A DNA stretch of 64,000 nt from Mycobacteriales bacterium (lineage in GTDB: Bacteria > Actinomycetota > Actinomycetes > Mycobacteriales > Mycobacteriaceae). A program made the position numbers and the translations under genes. The stretch covers positions 1 through 64,000 of the forward strand of contig JAHABL010000004.1 of the NCBI GenBank assembly GCA_018376445.1, in the 5' to 3' direction. Within the stretch, counting starts at the first letter, position 1, and every line of letters begins with the position of its first letter. The notes beneath the pieces are model-generated. The model ran no database searches. It saw nothing but the letters and a program-made list of their open reading frames with translations, and had not been told where the DNA came from. Of the stretch, positions 44,675 to 54,174 are shown one piece after another.

Positions 44675-46093
44675 TTAGCGGTCTTCTTCGCCTAGGCGGT
44701 GCACGTGCACCATGTTAGTGGAGCCCGAGCGTCCCGGAGGGGCACCGGCCACGATAACCAGCTGATCGCCGTACTCGTAACCCGGCATGTCCAGCAGCTT
44801 ACGGTCGACTACACGCACCATGCTGTCGGTGTCGGAGAGGGTCTCGACACAGAAGGAATCCGCGCCCCACGCAAGCGCTAGCTGGTTCTTCACCGCCTCG
44901 GAGTTAGTGAAGGCAATCAGAGGAATCGTCGGGTGGAGGCGTGCCACACGGCGTACCGTGTCGCCAGACGAGGTGAAGGACACGATAGCCTTCACGTTGA
45001 GACGTTCGGCAATATCGACAGCTGCTTGGCAGATAACGCCACGGCGAGTGCGAGGACGATGCTTCAGCGGCGGAACCGCTTCCGGATCTCGCTCGACAGC
45101 GCGCACAATGCGGCTCATCGTCTTCACCGTCTCGAAGGGATAGGCACCCACTGAGGTTTCCCCGGAAAGCATAACTGCATCGGTGCCATCGAGCACGGCA
45201 TTCGCCACGTCGGAGGCTTCCGCTCGAGTTGGGCGCGAGTTCTCGATCATCGAATCGAGCATCTGGGTTGCAACGATCACCGGCCGGGCGTTCTCGCGGG
45301 CAATCTGGATGGCGCGCTTCTGCACCATCGGCACATCTTCCAGCGGAAGCTCCACACCCAGGTCACCGCGAGCAACCATGATGGCATCGAAGGCTAGGAC
45401 GACGGCTTCCAGATTGTCAATGGCTTCCGGCTTCTCCAGCTTCGCGATGACGGGTACACGCCGGCCCACCTCATCCATCACCTCGTGAACAAGCTCAACG
45501 TCAGTGGGAGAACGGACGAAGGATAGGGCGATGAAGTCCACACCGAGTTCCAGGGCGAACCGAAGGTCGTCGATGTCCTTTTCCGACAATGCTGGGACAG
45601 ACACATCCATACCCGGCAACGAGACGCCCTTGTTATTGGAGACCGGGCCGCCTTCCGTCACCAGACAGACCACGTCGGGTCCCTCAACATGGTCAACGAC
45701 CAAGCCAACTTTGCCGTCATCGACGAGGAGACGGTCGCCGGGCTTGGCATCGGAGGCAAGCCCTTTGTACGTAGTGGAGACACGGTCATGGGTGCCTTCG
45801 CAGTCTTCCACTGTGATGGTGATGGTTTCGCCGGTGGCCCAGACGGTGCGGTTGTCCTTGAACCGGCCCAGACGAATCTTGGGGCCTTGCAGGTCCGCAA
45901 GCACGCCTACGGCTTTGCCGCTAGCCTCGGAGGCTTCACGCACCCACTGGTAGTTCTGGGCGTGGTCGGCATGATCGCCGTGGGACATGTTCATGCGGGC
46001 GACATTCATGCCGGCATCTACAAGTTTGCGGATAGCTTCGGCAGACGCGACAGCAGGACCTAGAGTACAAACAATTTTAGTTCGACGCTTCAC
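44675..46093 (-). CDS. pyk: pyruvate kinase
   Basis: Final glycolytic step, making ATP and pyruvate from phosphoenolpyruvate. A GTG at 46093 gives 472 residues, the usual actinobacterial length, beginning VKRRTKIVCTLGPAV; longer versions would run into lgt. Active-site elements: NVARMNMSHGDHADH, IIAKLEKPEAIDN-type VIAKLEKPEAIDN, MVARGDLGVELPLEDVPMVQK and TQMLDSMIENSRPTRAEASDVANAV. AGGAT and GAGG precede the start, so either a ribosome site or a leaderless -10 could be used. Confidence 0.96.
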   Translation of the reverse strand: MKRRTKIVCTLGPAVASAEAIRKLVDAGMNVARMNMSHGDHADHAQNYQWVREASEASGKAVGVLADLQGPKIRLGRFKDNRTVWATGETITITVEDCEGTHDRVSTTYKGLASDAKPGDRLLVDDGKVGLVVDHVEGPDVVCLVTEGGPVSNNKGVSLPGMDVSVPALSEKDIDDLRFALELGVDFIALSFVRSPTDVELVHEVMDEVGRRVPVIAKLEKPEAIDNLEAVVLAFDAIMVARGDLGVELPLEDVPMVQKRAIQIARENARPVIVATQMLDSMIENSRPTRAEASDVANAVLDGTDAVMLSGETSVGAYPFETVKTMSRIVRAVERDPEAVPPLKHRPRTRRGVICQAAVDIAERLNVKAIVSFTSSGDTVRRVARLHPTIPLIAFTNSEAVKNQLALAWGADSFCVETLSDTDSMVRVVDRKLLDMPGYEYGDQLVIVAGAPPGRSGSTNMVHVHRLGEEDR

Positions 46094-46196
46094 AGCCTCA
46101 ATCCTAGCTGGTTCCGTGGCAGAAACTCTATTACGCCCCACCCAGCGCGGGAAATCACAAGCTGAGTTGCTGCCCCAATTCGCCCTGGTCACCTGT

Positions 46197-47099
46197 TCAA
46201 GGGGTGGATGATGATGACTCTCTGTCCTGCTCATCACCCGTCTGGCGTGCCGAGAATGCGGCTATCTCGGTGACGCTACGTCGACCCCTTTTCGCCGCAA
46301 GCACATAAACCAGCGCGGCACAAAAGAGAATTCCCGACACCCAAGTGTTCACCCGCAGTCCGAGGATATGAGAGGCGGGATCGCTCCGCATGAGTTCAAT
46401 CCAGAACCGTCCCAGGCAGTAGAGCATCACATAGCTGGCGAAGAGCCGTCCATAGCCCATGACAAGCTTCTTATCCATCACCAACAGAACGAGCACGACA
46501 AGGAAATCCCACAACATTTCGTAGAGGAATGTGGGGTGGTAGGTGCCAATAATCTGACCGGTTGAGACTCCGTGTGACCGCTCGTAAATCTCCAGTGCCC
46601 ATGGCACAGTCGTGGAGCGTCCGTAAAGCTCTTGATTGAACCAGTTTCCGAGGCGACCAATACCTTGCGCCAGGATAAGCCCCGGAGCCGCAGCATCAGC
46701 CAGTGCACTCAGCGGCAGATGGTGTCTATGGCAGTAGATCCCCACCCCAAGTGCTCCGCACAGAACACCTCCCCAAATGCCTAAGCCGCCTTCCCAAATC
46801 TTCAGGGCGTCAATGGGTTCGTGCGGAGCTGCTGCCCCGAAGTAGAGGCGCCAGTCCGTGATGACGTGGTAAAGACGTGCCCCAATAATCCCTAGTGGGA
46901 TAGCCCATAGGAGGGAATCGTAAACGTCGTTTCGGTCACCTCCGCGAGCTTCCCAACGACGTGCCGCGACGATACTTCCGGCCACCGCGCCGGCGATAAT
47001 ACACAGGGCATAAAAGTGAATATCCAGGGGGCCGAGCGAGAAATATCCTCGTGACGGGCTGGGGATAGACGCCAGCAGCTGGCCGGAGTGTTGAGGCAT
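46197..47099 (-). CDS. lgt: prolipoprotein diacylglyceryl transferase
   Basis: Inner-membrane enzyme that attaches diacylglycerol to the lipobox cysteine of prelipoproteins. The 300-residue protein has about seven membrane segments, and the signature GRLGNWFNQELYG in the middle, with the conserved HPTFLYEMLW later. AAGGAG lies five bases before the ATG. It follows trpC by 36 bases, an order seen in mycobacteria where trpB and trpA lie in between; those are absent here. Confidence 0.95.
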   Translation of the reverse strand: MPQHSGQLLASIPSPSRGYFSLGPLDIHFYALCIIAGAVAGSIVAARRWEARGGDRNDVYDSLLWAIPLGIIGARLYHVITDWRLYFGAAAPHEPIDALKIWEGGLGIWGGVLCGALGVGIYCHRHHLPLSALADAAAPGLILAQGIGRLGNWFNQELYGRSTTVPWALEIYERSHGVSTGQIIGTYHPTFLYEMLWDFLVVLVLLVMDKKLVMGYGRLFASYVMLYCLGRFWIELMRSDPASHILGLRVNTWVSGILFCAALVYVLAAKRGRRSVTEIAAFSARQTGDEQDRESSSSTP

Positions 47100-47135
47100 G
47101 GCTCTCCTTGGACGACGGGCTCTCCCCCAGCGTAC

Positions 47136-47945
47136 CTATTCGCGGCCAGGACAAGCCGGGTGTGCGCCGGTTATCACCAGATCGCTAATGATGGAAGCTG
47201 GGTCATCGGCCGTCACGACACTGCCCCCCACTAGGACTGCATCAATGCCTGCCCCGGCGTATGAGAGAAGATCTCGGGGGCCCCTCACGCCTGCTTCACC
47301 AATACGGAGGACCTCCGCCGGCAGTCCGGTTGCGACCTCACCGAAAAGGGTCCGGTCAATATGGTTGGTTCCTAGGTGACGAGCATTGATGGCGATCACT
47401 TTAGCACCGGCCTCCAGCGCGCGACTTGCCTCTGCAGGAGAATGCACTTCCAACACTGCATGCATACCTAGGGACTCGACGCGATCGAGAAGCGCTTCCA
47501 ACTGGTCTTGTTGGAGGAGCTCAACGTTGAGCTGAACGAGATCGGCGCCGTGCGCTCGCAATTCGTGAATCTGATAGGGGGCGACGACGAAATCCTTGAC
47601 CAGAATGGGAACATCGACTGCACGCCGCACAAGGTCGAGATCAAGCAGCGAACCTCGGTAGTAGTGGCGCTCGGTCTGTACCGAGACAATTCGAGCCCCT
47701 GCTTTCACAAAGAGCTGGGCTAGCCCTGCCGGATCAGGAATATCTGCCAAGGGGCCCCGTGCAGGACATGCACGGATAATCTCGGCGATTACAGAAACCC
47801 CCGGCTGATGCAACGCGCCTAGCCCATCACGGGGCGCCGGTGCCTCCGCCGCCATTCGTTTGATGCTGGCGTAATCGAGGCATTCTTCTCGCTGAGCCAG
47901 GTCCTCTTTCACAAGGTCGATCAGATCGGAGGGGTAACCTGGCAT
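47136..47945 (-). CDS. trpC: TrpC-like protein (indole-3-glycerol phosphate synthase family)
   Basis: A TIM barrel of 269 residues close to mycobacterial TrpC. Family residues kept: the glutamate in VIAEIIRACPARG, the lysine in ILVKDFVV, the glutamate in VLEVHS, the asparagine in IAINARHL and HPACP at the end. Two catalytic positions differ: AEVKRASP is here AEIIRACP (lysine to isoleucine, codon 47775-47777) and AESGVRG is here GEAGVRG (serine to alanine). trpA and trpB are missing next to it. So it may no longer make indole-glycerol phosphate, or may have another job. The start has GGGAGGG upstream. Identity of the fold is sure; activity is doubtful. Confidence 0.85.
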   Translation of the reverse strand: MPGYPSDLIDLVKEDLAQREECLDYASIKRMAAEAPAPRDGLGALHQPGVSVIAEIIRACPARGPLADIPDPAGLAQLFVKAGARIVSVQTERHYYRGSLLDLDLVRRAVDVPILVKDFVVAPYQIHELRAHGADLVQLNVELLQQDQLEALLDRVESLGMHAVLEVHSPAEASRALEAGAKVIAINARHLGTNHIDRTLFGEVATGLPAEVLRIGEAGVRGPRDLLSYAGAGIDAVLVGGSVVTADDPASIISDLVITGAHPACPGRE

Positions 47946-48095
47946 CGTCCCTCCCTTTACCGTTGTGGATCTGACAGAATCAGCGTAGCGATGCACCCTT
48001 GCAAACTGAAAACCGGATTTCCACTTTCCCGCAGAGCCTCACTAATCAGCACCCCATCATCCTGGGAAGAGGGTGTCACAAGCGGTGTTTCACTG

Positions 48096-48500
48096 CTAGC
48101 GTTCCTCTGTGCCGTAGAGTAAATCCTTCCGCAAAGGGTGATCTGCTTCAGCTGACAGCAAGGGACGAGCAGTAAAACACGTCTTAGTATTCGTATGGCA
48201 GGCCGCTCCAGTCTGTTCTACTACATAGAGCACCGTGTCTGCGTCACAATCATGGAATACTGCAACGACATGCTGGACATGCCCCGACGTGAGCCCCTTG
48301 GTCCACAGTTCAGAACGGGAACGGGACCAGTAGGTCGCTTGACGGGTATCCAGAGTGTACTGCAGCGCAGCTTTATTAGCCCATGCCATCATCAGTACTT
48401 CACCCGTCGCGTTATCCTGCACCACGACAGGAAGAAGCCCCTGATCATTCCAGCGGAGATCAGCTAAACTCGTGACAATAGGGTCGGGGCCACTGCTCAT
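48096..48500 (-). CDS. hisI: phosphoribosyl-AMP cyclohydrolase
   Basis: Third step of histidine synthesis, opening the purine ring. The 134-residue protein has the zinc ligands in HDCDADTVLYVVEQTG and ACHTNTKTCF, and WNDQGLLPVVVQDNATGEVLMMAWAN at the front. It is the monofunctional form (no HisE domain); hisE lies elsewhere. The start overlaps the hisF stop by four bases (ATGA). Confidence 0.95.
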   Translation of the reverse strand: MSSGPDPIVTSLADLRWNDQGLLPVVVQDNATGEVLMMAWANKAALQYTLDTRQATYWSRSRSELWTKGLTSGHVQHVVAVFHDCDADTVLYVVEQTGAACHTNTKTCFTARPLLSAEADHPLRKDLLYGTEER

Positions 48501-49270
48501 CGGACGGTAATCCCTTCAGCTCGCATAGCGTCCTTCACCTCAGCAATAGTTACCTCACCAAAGTGGAAGATACTGGCAGCCAGTACAGCATCCGCACCTG
48601 CCTGCACAGCAGGGGCAAAGTCGCTGGCTTTACCTGCTCCGCCCGAGGCAATAACGGGAATGGAGACGGCTGCCCGTACGGCCTTAATCATCTCCAAATC
48701 GAAACCATCTTTAGTCCCGTCCGCATCCATGGAATTCAGGAGGATCTCCCCAGCCCCGAGTTCTTCGCCGCGGCGCGCCCACTCGACGGCATCAATACCA
48801 GTACCGCGGGAACCGCCATGGGTGGTGACCTCCCAACCTGAGGGAGTGGGTTTCTCCCCTGCCGGGACAGTGCGCGCATCGACCGACAGCACGATGCACT
48901 GGGCCCCAAAAGTGCGAGCCCCATCAGTGAGCAACTGCGGGTTGGCGATAGCTGCCGTGTTGATGGAGACTTTATCGGCGCCGGCGCGGAGCATCCGGTC
49001 AATATCCTCCACGGCACGGATTCCCCCGCCAACAGTGAGGGGAATAAACACCTCCTCAGCAGTCGCACGCACCACATCGACCATGGTGGCACGTCCTGCA
49101 GAGGATGCTGTGACATCCAGGAAGGTAAGCTCATCGGCACCGGAGGCGTTGTAGGCACGGGCTAGCTCTACCGGGTCTCCCGCATCCCGGAGGTTGAGGA
49201 AGTTGACGCCTTTCACCACTCGTCCGTTGTCAACGTCGAGGCACGGGATCACGCGGGTTGCGAGGGTCAC
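48497..49270 (-). CDS. hisF: imidazole glycerol phosphate synthase subunit HisF
   Basis: Cyclase subunit that makes imidazole glycerol phosphate and AICAR with ammonia from HisH. The TIM barrel of 257 residues carries RVIPCLDVDNGRVVKGVNF with the catalytic aspartate at residue 11-12, and ILLNSMDADGTKDGFD with the second aspartate. GTG at 49270 has GGAAGGAAAG about six bases upstream, better than the in-frame ATG codons further up. Confidence 0.96.
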   Translation of the reverse strand: MTLATRVIPCLDVDNGRVVKGVNFLNLRDAGDPVELARAYNASGADELTFLDVTASSAGRATMVDVVRATAEEVFIPLTVGGGIRAVEDIDRMLRAGADKVSINTAAIANPQLLTDGARTFGAQCIVLSVDARTVPAGEKPTPSGWEVTTHGGSRGTGIDAVEWARRGEELGAGEILLNSMDADGTKDGFDLEMIKAVRAAVSIPVIASGGAGKASDFAPAVQAGADAVLAASIFHFGEVTIAEVKDAMRAEGITVR

Positions 49271-49331
49271 AGTCTTTCCTTCCATCGCGGTGCCGACCAC
49301 CGCCGACACCATATCGGGCTCTATATGAACG

Positions 49332-50072
49332 TTAGGCGTGGGTGCGCACTGCAGCAAGTGCCTCAGGAAGTGTGAATTTTCCTGCGTAAAGAGCTTTTCC
49401 AGTGATCGCTGAGTCCACTCCGCGAGCTTCCAATTGGGCAATAGCTACCAAATCTGCCACACTGGAGACCCCGCCAGAAGCAACAATCTTGGCATCAGTG
49501 GCATCGGCAACGGCACCGAGCATCTCGAGATTCGGACCGGACAGCATTCCGTCCTTGGAGACGTCTGTGACAACATAGCGGGTACAACCATCCTTGTTGA
49601 GGCGTTCCAGCACCTCCCACAGATTGCCTCCATCGGACACCCATCCACGACCCCGGAGCCGCGGTTCACCGTCAATGACGCGAACGTCGAGGCCAATAGC
49701 GACACGGTCCCCATTTTCCGCTAACACGCGGGCACACCAGGCGGGGTCTTCCAACGCCGCAGTGCCGATGTTGACGCGGCGGCAGCCCGTCGAGAGAGCT
49801 CGCTGCAAGGACTCATCATCCCGAATTCCACCAGAGAGCTCCACGTTGACGTCGAGTTCTCCGACCACCTCACGCAGCATGTCGTAGTTAGAACCACGGC
49901 CGAAAGCCGCGTCGAGGTCAACGACGTGAATCCACTCGGCCCCATCCTCCTGCCATTTCAGTGCGGCTTCACGCGGGGCACCGTAAACGGTCTCGGAACC
50001 GGCCTCACCTTGTACGAGGCGGACTGCTTTGCCGTCAGCAACGTCAACGGCGGGGAGGAGAGTAAAACTCAC
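49332..50072 (-). CDS. priA: bifunctional HisA/TrpF isomerase PriA
   Basis: Isomerises ProFAR in histidine synthesis and, in actinobacteria, phosphoribosyl anthranilate in tryptophan synthesis. The 246-residue barrel starts at GTG 50072 (AAGGAAG upstream) with LLPAVDVADGKAVRLVQGE and has the PriA-type loop RLRGRGWVSDGG, whose Arg and Trp handle both substrates. Given the missing trpA/trpB here, the TrpF activity may not be used. Confidence 0.93.
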   Translation of the reverse strand: MSFTLLPAVDVADGKAVRLVQGEAGSETVYGAPREAALKWQEDGAEWIHVVDLDAAFGRGSNYDMLREVVGELDVNVELSGGIRDDESLQRALSTGCRRVNIGTAALEDPAWCARVLAENGDRVAIGLDVRVIDGEPRLRGRGWVSDGGNLWEVLERLNKDGCTRYVVTDVSKDGMLSGPNLEMLGAVADATDAKIVASGGVSSVADLVAIAQLEARGVDSAITGKALYAGKFTLPEALAAVRTHA

Positions 50073-50156
50073 GATGGTCTTCCTTTTTCGGTTCTGCACT
50101 TAGGGATCGCTGACTGCCTCAAGGTGATTCTTATACGCCCCGAAAGCAGAGGGAAG

Positions 50157-50834
50157 TTAGGAAAGGCAGCTCAACCAGTTCTTGAGAAGCTCAGAACCAG
50201 CATCACCGGACTTCTCCGGGTGGAACTGTGTGGCCGACAATGGCCCATTCTCCACCGATGCGATGAAACGACACTGTTCATGTTGAGACCAACTCACCCG
50301 CGCGGGGGCGATAAGGCCCGTTGGATCTTGCTCCATCTCCCAGTCCAACGCTGCGTAGGAGTGCACGAAGTAGAACCGGGTATCGGGATCGATACCCTGG
50401 AACAACAGCGACCCTTCTGCTGCCTCAATAGTGTTCCACCCCATATGCGGAAGCACATGCGCATCGAGTTTCTTCACGACACCGGGCCACTCCCCCATAC
50501 CGACGGTCCGCTGAGGCCCATCGTTATCACTGTCCTCTGAAGTGAAGGGGAACTCTTCACCGGCCTCGAACATGAGCTGCATACCAATGCAGATACCCAG
50601 CACCGGACGGGAGCCGGCCAGCCGCTGCCCTACTACCCGATCGCCCTTGACGCGCTGCAAACCTTGCCAGCAGGATCCGAAGGCACCGACACCCGGCACG
50701 ACCAGACCATCAGCGTTGAGGGCAATGGTGGGGTCGCTGGTGACACAAGTGTCAACACCCACATGAGCAAGGGCTTTTTCAGCAGAGCGGAGGTTTCCGG
50801 AACCGATGTCCAGGACCGCGACGCGTGGTTTCAT
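50157..50834 (-). CDS. hisH: imidazole glycerol phosphate synthase subunit HisH
   Basis: Glutaminase that feeds ammonia to HisF. The class I amidotransferase of 225 residues has the nucleophile cysteine in VLGICIGMQLMF and the His/Glu pair in ATQFHPEKSG. It lies between hisB and priA. Confidence 0.96.
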   Translation of the reverse strand: MKPRVAVLDIGSGNLRSAEKALAHVGVDTCVTSDPTIALNADGLVVPGVGAFGSCWQGLQRVKGDRVVGQRLAGSRPVLGICIGMQLMFEAGEEFPFTSEDSDNDGPQRTVGMGEWPGVVKKLDAHVLPHMGWNTIEAAEGSLLFQGIDPDTRFYFVHSYAALDWEMEQDPTGLIAPARVSWSQHEQCRFIASVENGPLSATQFHPEKSGDAGSELLKNWLSCLS

Positions 50835-50896
50835 AGGCTTTAGTGTACTTGGTCAGTCGGCTGAGCCGAATCGTGGGAGCTGTCTGGGATGCCTCG

Positions 50897-51511
50897 CTAG
50901 AGGGAACCCTTGGTGGAGGGGATGCCGGTGATCCGCGGATCTCGTTCGGTGGCTTCCCGCAGTGCGCGGGCCAACGCTTTAAACTCCGCCTCCGTAATGT
51001 GGTGGGGGTCCCGCCCATCCAGGACGCGAACGTGCAGGCAGATGCCTGCATTCATGGCGAAACTCTCGAACACGTGGCGGTTCATCACTGTGTCATAACT
51101 GGCCCCGCCGTGCGACGAAATCAAGGTGTGGCGCATAATTGTCGGCTCACCCCGGTGTACGCAGTAGGCACGGCCAGAGACATCGACCACGACGCGGGCA
51201 AGGCTCTCGTCCAGGGGAATGCAGGCCTCGCCGAATCGCCGGATACCGGCTTTGTCGCCGAGTGCTTGGCGGAGCGCTTGACCTAGGCAGATAGCAGTGT
51301 CTTCCACCGTGTGGTGGCCGTCCACGTCAACATCGCCCTGTGCATGGACAGTGAGGTCAAAGGCGCCGTGCTTGCCGAGTGCCGTCAGCATATGGTCGTA
51401 AAACGGCACCCCTGTGGAGATATCGGTCTTCCCGGTACCATCCAGGTTGATCTCGACAGTGATGGTGGATTCGCTGGTGACGCGCTCTACCCGTCCAATA
51501 CGTGCAGTCAT
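50897..51511 (-). CDS. hisB: imidazoleglycerol-phosphate dehydratase
   Basis: Manganese enzyme that dehydrates imidazole glycerol phosphate. The 204-residue protein has the metal-binding DGHHTVEDTAI and FDHMLTALGKHG-type segments (YDHMLTALGKHGAFDL). It is monofunctional, lacking the HisN phosphatase domain of enterobacteria. Confidence 0.95.
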   Translation of the reverse strand: MTARIGRVERVTSESTITVEINLDGTGKTDISTGVPFYDHMLTALGKHGAFDLTVHAQGDVDVDGHHTVEDTAICLGQALRQALGDKAGIRRFGEACIPLDESLARVVVDVSGRAYCVHRGEPTIMRHTLISSHGGASYDTVMNRHVFESFAMNAGICLHVRVLDGRDPHHITEAEFKALARALREATERDPRITGIPSTKGSL

Positions 51512-51584
51512 ATCTCTACTTTGTCATGTTTGGTCTGTAAGTGGAACTCATTTGCGGGGAAAGAGAACGGCTCCCCCGGCGCCT

Positions 51585-52691
51585 TTAAGCACCTAATACA
51601 GCCTCAGTTGCGCGCAGGAAGTGATCATTCTCTTCCTGCAACCCGATGGTGACACGCAGGTAGTGTGAGATGCCGACATCACGGATAAGCACTCCTTGGT
51701 CCAAGTACTGCTGCCAGACACCTGCCGCATCCTCAAACTCACCGAAAAGGAGGAAGTTCGAGGCGCTGGGCACCACCGTCAGTCCGTGAGCGGCAAGCAC
51801 AGCGGCGACTCGCTCACGTTCTGCCACCAATTCGGCGACGGAAGCCAGTGTCTCATCGGCATGGCGCAACGCGGCAAGCGCTGCGGCTTGGCTGAGGGTG
51901 GAAAGATGGTAAGGAAGGCGCACCAGCATAACCGCTCCGATAAACGCAGGTGCTGCCACAAAGTATCCCAGGCGGCCGCCGGCAAAGGCGAAAGCCTTAC
52001 TCATCGTGCGGGACACCACCAGTTTTTCGGGATAGTCGGAGAGAAGCTCACAGGCGCTAGGGGCGTCGGAGAATTCGCCGTAGGCTTCATCCAGAATGAT
52101 GAGGCTGTCGGTAGCTTCCAGAATGCGGCGGAGGTCCTCGTTGGGAAGACTCTGGCCGGTGGGGTTGTTGGGGCTCGTCAGAAAAACAATGTCTGGGTTT
52201 TCCGCTTGGATTGCGGCAATTGCCGCATCTACATCAAGGGAGAAATCTGCGCGGCGAGGCTGTGGCAGCCATTCTGTGGTGGTGCCGGTAACCAGAATGG
52301 GGTGCATCGAGTAGGAGGGCACAAATCCCATCGCCTGTCGGCCGGGCCCACCGAACGCCTGCAACAACTGCTGGAGGATTTCGTTGGAACCGTTGGCCAC
52401 CCAGAGATTGTCCACGCCAACCTCTACTCCCGTCTGACGGGAGACATAGGCGGCAAGCTCGGTTCGCAGCTCGACCGCATCTCGATCGGGGTAACGGTTA
52501 AGCGTACGAGCGGCTTCGGCCACTGCTGCTGTGAGATCAGCCACGAGAGCATCGCTGGGGGGATGCGGGTTCTCGTTGGTGTTGAGCTGGGAGGGGACAG
52601 TGAGCTGCGGAGCTCCATAAGGAGATTTGTCCCGGAGGGCATCCCGCAGGGGAAGGTCGGACAACTGAACGTTGGCGCCGAGAGAACTCAT
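51585..52691 (-). CDS. hisC: histidinol-phosphate aminotransferase
   Basis: PLP enzyme making histidinol phosphate. The ATG at 52691 (GGAAAG upstream) gives 368 residues; a long in-frame run upstream lies inside hisD and is rejected. Conserved LNTNENPHPPS, VANGSNEILQQLL, FLTSPNNPTGQ, ILDEAYGEFS and SRTMSKAFAFAGGRLGY with the PLP lysine. Confidence 0.95.
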   Translation of the reverse strand: MSSLGANVQLSDLPLRDALRDKSPYGAPQLTVPSQLNTNENPHPPSDALVADLTAAVAEAARTLNRYPDRDAVELRTELAAYVSRQTGVEVGVDNLWVANGSNEILQQLLQAFGGPGRQAMGFVPSYSMHPILVTGTTTEWLPQPRRADFSLDVDAAIAAIQAENPDIVFLTSPNNPTGQSLPNEDLRRILEATDSLIILDEAYGEFSDAPSACELLSDYPEKLVVSRTMSKAFAFAGGRLGYFVAAPAFIGAVMLVRLPYHLSTLSQAAALAALRHADETLASVAELVAERERVAAVLAAHGLTVVPSASNFLLFGEFEDAAGVWQQYLDQGVLIRDVGISHYLRVTIGLQEENDHFLRATEAVLGA

Positions 52692-52752
52692 CGAGGTTGA
52701 TCTTTCCAGTAGGTGGACAGAAGTGTGGAGTTGGACTGACGGCACCAGGGTC

Positions 52753-54093
52753 CTATGACCGTTGCCGGGCTGCCGCAGCTTGCTTGCGAACTTCCAAGCT
52801 CTTTCCGTGTGCCGGGAGTACTTCTTCGCGAGCCAGAGTTTGGATGGCATCCGCGATTCCCAGCAGTGCCTCTTCGTTGTAATTGATGAGGTGGACAGGC
52901 TTAAGGAAGGTGTAGGTCGAGAGGCCTGCGTTGTAGCGGGCAGATCCGCAAGTGGGCAGCACGTGGTTGGAGCCGGCGGCGTAGTCGCCGAGTGGAACGG
53001 GGCTATAGGGTCCGACAAAAATAGCGCCAGCGGACTGCACTCGGTCGGCCAAAGCTGCAGCATCAGCAGTGTGGATTTCGAGGTGCTCAGCTGCATAGGC
53101 ATTGACCACTTGCAACCCCTGCTCCATGTCGTCAACCAGAATAATGCCGGATTGAGGGCCTGCTAGCGCCGTATTGATACGTTCTGCAGTGACATCCTTA
53201 CCAGCTTCTGTGCCAATATAGGCGTCAACGGCATCAGCCAGTTTTTCGCTATCGGTAATAAGAACAGAGGCGGCCAACGGATCGTGTTCTGCTTGGCTCA
53301 CCATATCGGCGGCGACAAAGGTGGGGTTGGCGGTCTGGTCTGCTAACACGGCGATTTCCGATGGACCAGCCTCTGCGTCAATACCGACAGCACCGCGTAC
53401 GAGGCGTTTTGCGGCGGTGACGAAGACATTACCCGGTCCGGTAATCAAATCGACAGGTTCTAGCACTGTAGTGTCATCCGTGTCGGTGCCTCCATAGGCT
53501 AGCAGCGCAACGGCTTGCGCTCCCCCCACAGCCCATACTTCCTCCACGCCCAACAGTGCGCAGGCTGCCAGGATTGTGGGGTGCGGCCATCCATTGTTGT
53601 CTGTTTGGGGTGGTGAGGCAACAACCAGACTTTGGACACCTGCTTCCTGCGCCGGGACCACATTCATGACAACAGAGGACGGGTAGACCGCCTTACCGCC
53701 GGGCACATAAAGGCCGACGCGTCCCACCGGAATCCACTTTTCGGTGACAGTGCCTCCCGGCACTACTGTCACGGTCTGGCGGTCTGGACGTTGCGCGGCG
53801 TGCACCATGCGGATACGACGGATGGCCTCTTTGAGAGCGTCTTTCACCGCATCGTCGGTGGCGGCGAGGGCAGCGTCGATAATTTCTGCGGGGACGCGAA
53901 TCGAGGCGGGGCGAATACCATCGAATTTCTCACCATAGGAGAGCGCTGCAGCAACTCCATGCTCATGGATGTCCTGAACGAGTGCAGCTACCGTGTCCAT
54001 TACCGCGCTCGGGTCGGAGCCACCACGGGGCATTGCAGACCGTAGTTGAGCAGTGGTAAGGGTGCGTCCGCGCAGGTCAGTGCGTACCAGCAT
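52753..54093 (-). CDS. hisD: histidinol dehydrogenase
   Basis: Zinc- and NAD-dependent oxidation of histidinol to histidine, the last step. ATG at 54093 follows GAAGGA by five bases; the protein has 446 residues. Conserved VGLYVPGGKAVYPSSVVMN, GPGNVFVTAAKRLV, AGPSEIAVLAD, and GDYAAGSNHVLPTCGSARY. First gene of the his operon hisD-C-B-H-priA-F-I; hisG and hisE are not in the window. Confidence 0.96.
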   Translation of the reverse strand: MLVRTDLRGRTLTTAQLRSAMPRGGSDPSAVMDTVAALVQDIHEHGVAAALSYGEKFDGIRPASIRVPAEIIDAALAATDDAVKDALKEAIRRIRMVHAAQRPDRQTVTVVPGGTVTEKWIPVGRVGLYVPGGKAVYPSSVVMNVVPAQEAGVQSLVVASPPQTDNNGWPHPTILAACALLGVEEVWAVGGAQAVALLAYGGTDTDDTTVLEPVDLITGPGNVFVTAAKRLVRGAVGIDAEAGPSEIAVLADQTANPTFVAADMVSQAEHDPLAASVLITDSEKLADAVDAYIGTEAGKDVTAERINTALAGPQSGIILVDDMEQGLQVVNAYAAEHLEIHTADAAALADRVQSAGAIFVGPYSPVPLGDYAAGSNHVLPTCGSARYNAGLSTYTFLKPVHLINYNEEALLGIADAIQTLAREEVLPAHGKSLEVRKQAAAARQRS

Positions 54094-54138
54094 GAGCGTC
54101 CTTCCAAAGGGGTGATTCACCAAAATAGGGTCCCTACC

Positions 54139-54168
54139 AGTATAGACCGCACCTGACGCGAGAACGAA
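54139..54168 (-). promoter_or_regulatory. hisD promoter
   Basis: TTCGTT (54168-54163) and TATACT (54144-54139) are 18 bases apart on the minus strand. The transcript would start near 54131, about 38 bases before the hisD ATG. Confidence 0.55.
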
Positions 54169-54174
54169 TACTCA

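Noticed and set aside
49271..49441. Longer hisF starting further upstream.
   Set aside because: Relatives begin within a few residues of RVIPCLDV, and GTG 49270 has the best ribosome site.
52692..53135. N-terminal extension of hisC by 148 codons.
   Set aside because: It lies inside hisD and matches nothing; the ATG at 52691 gives the family length.
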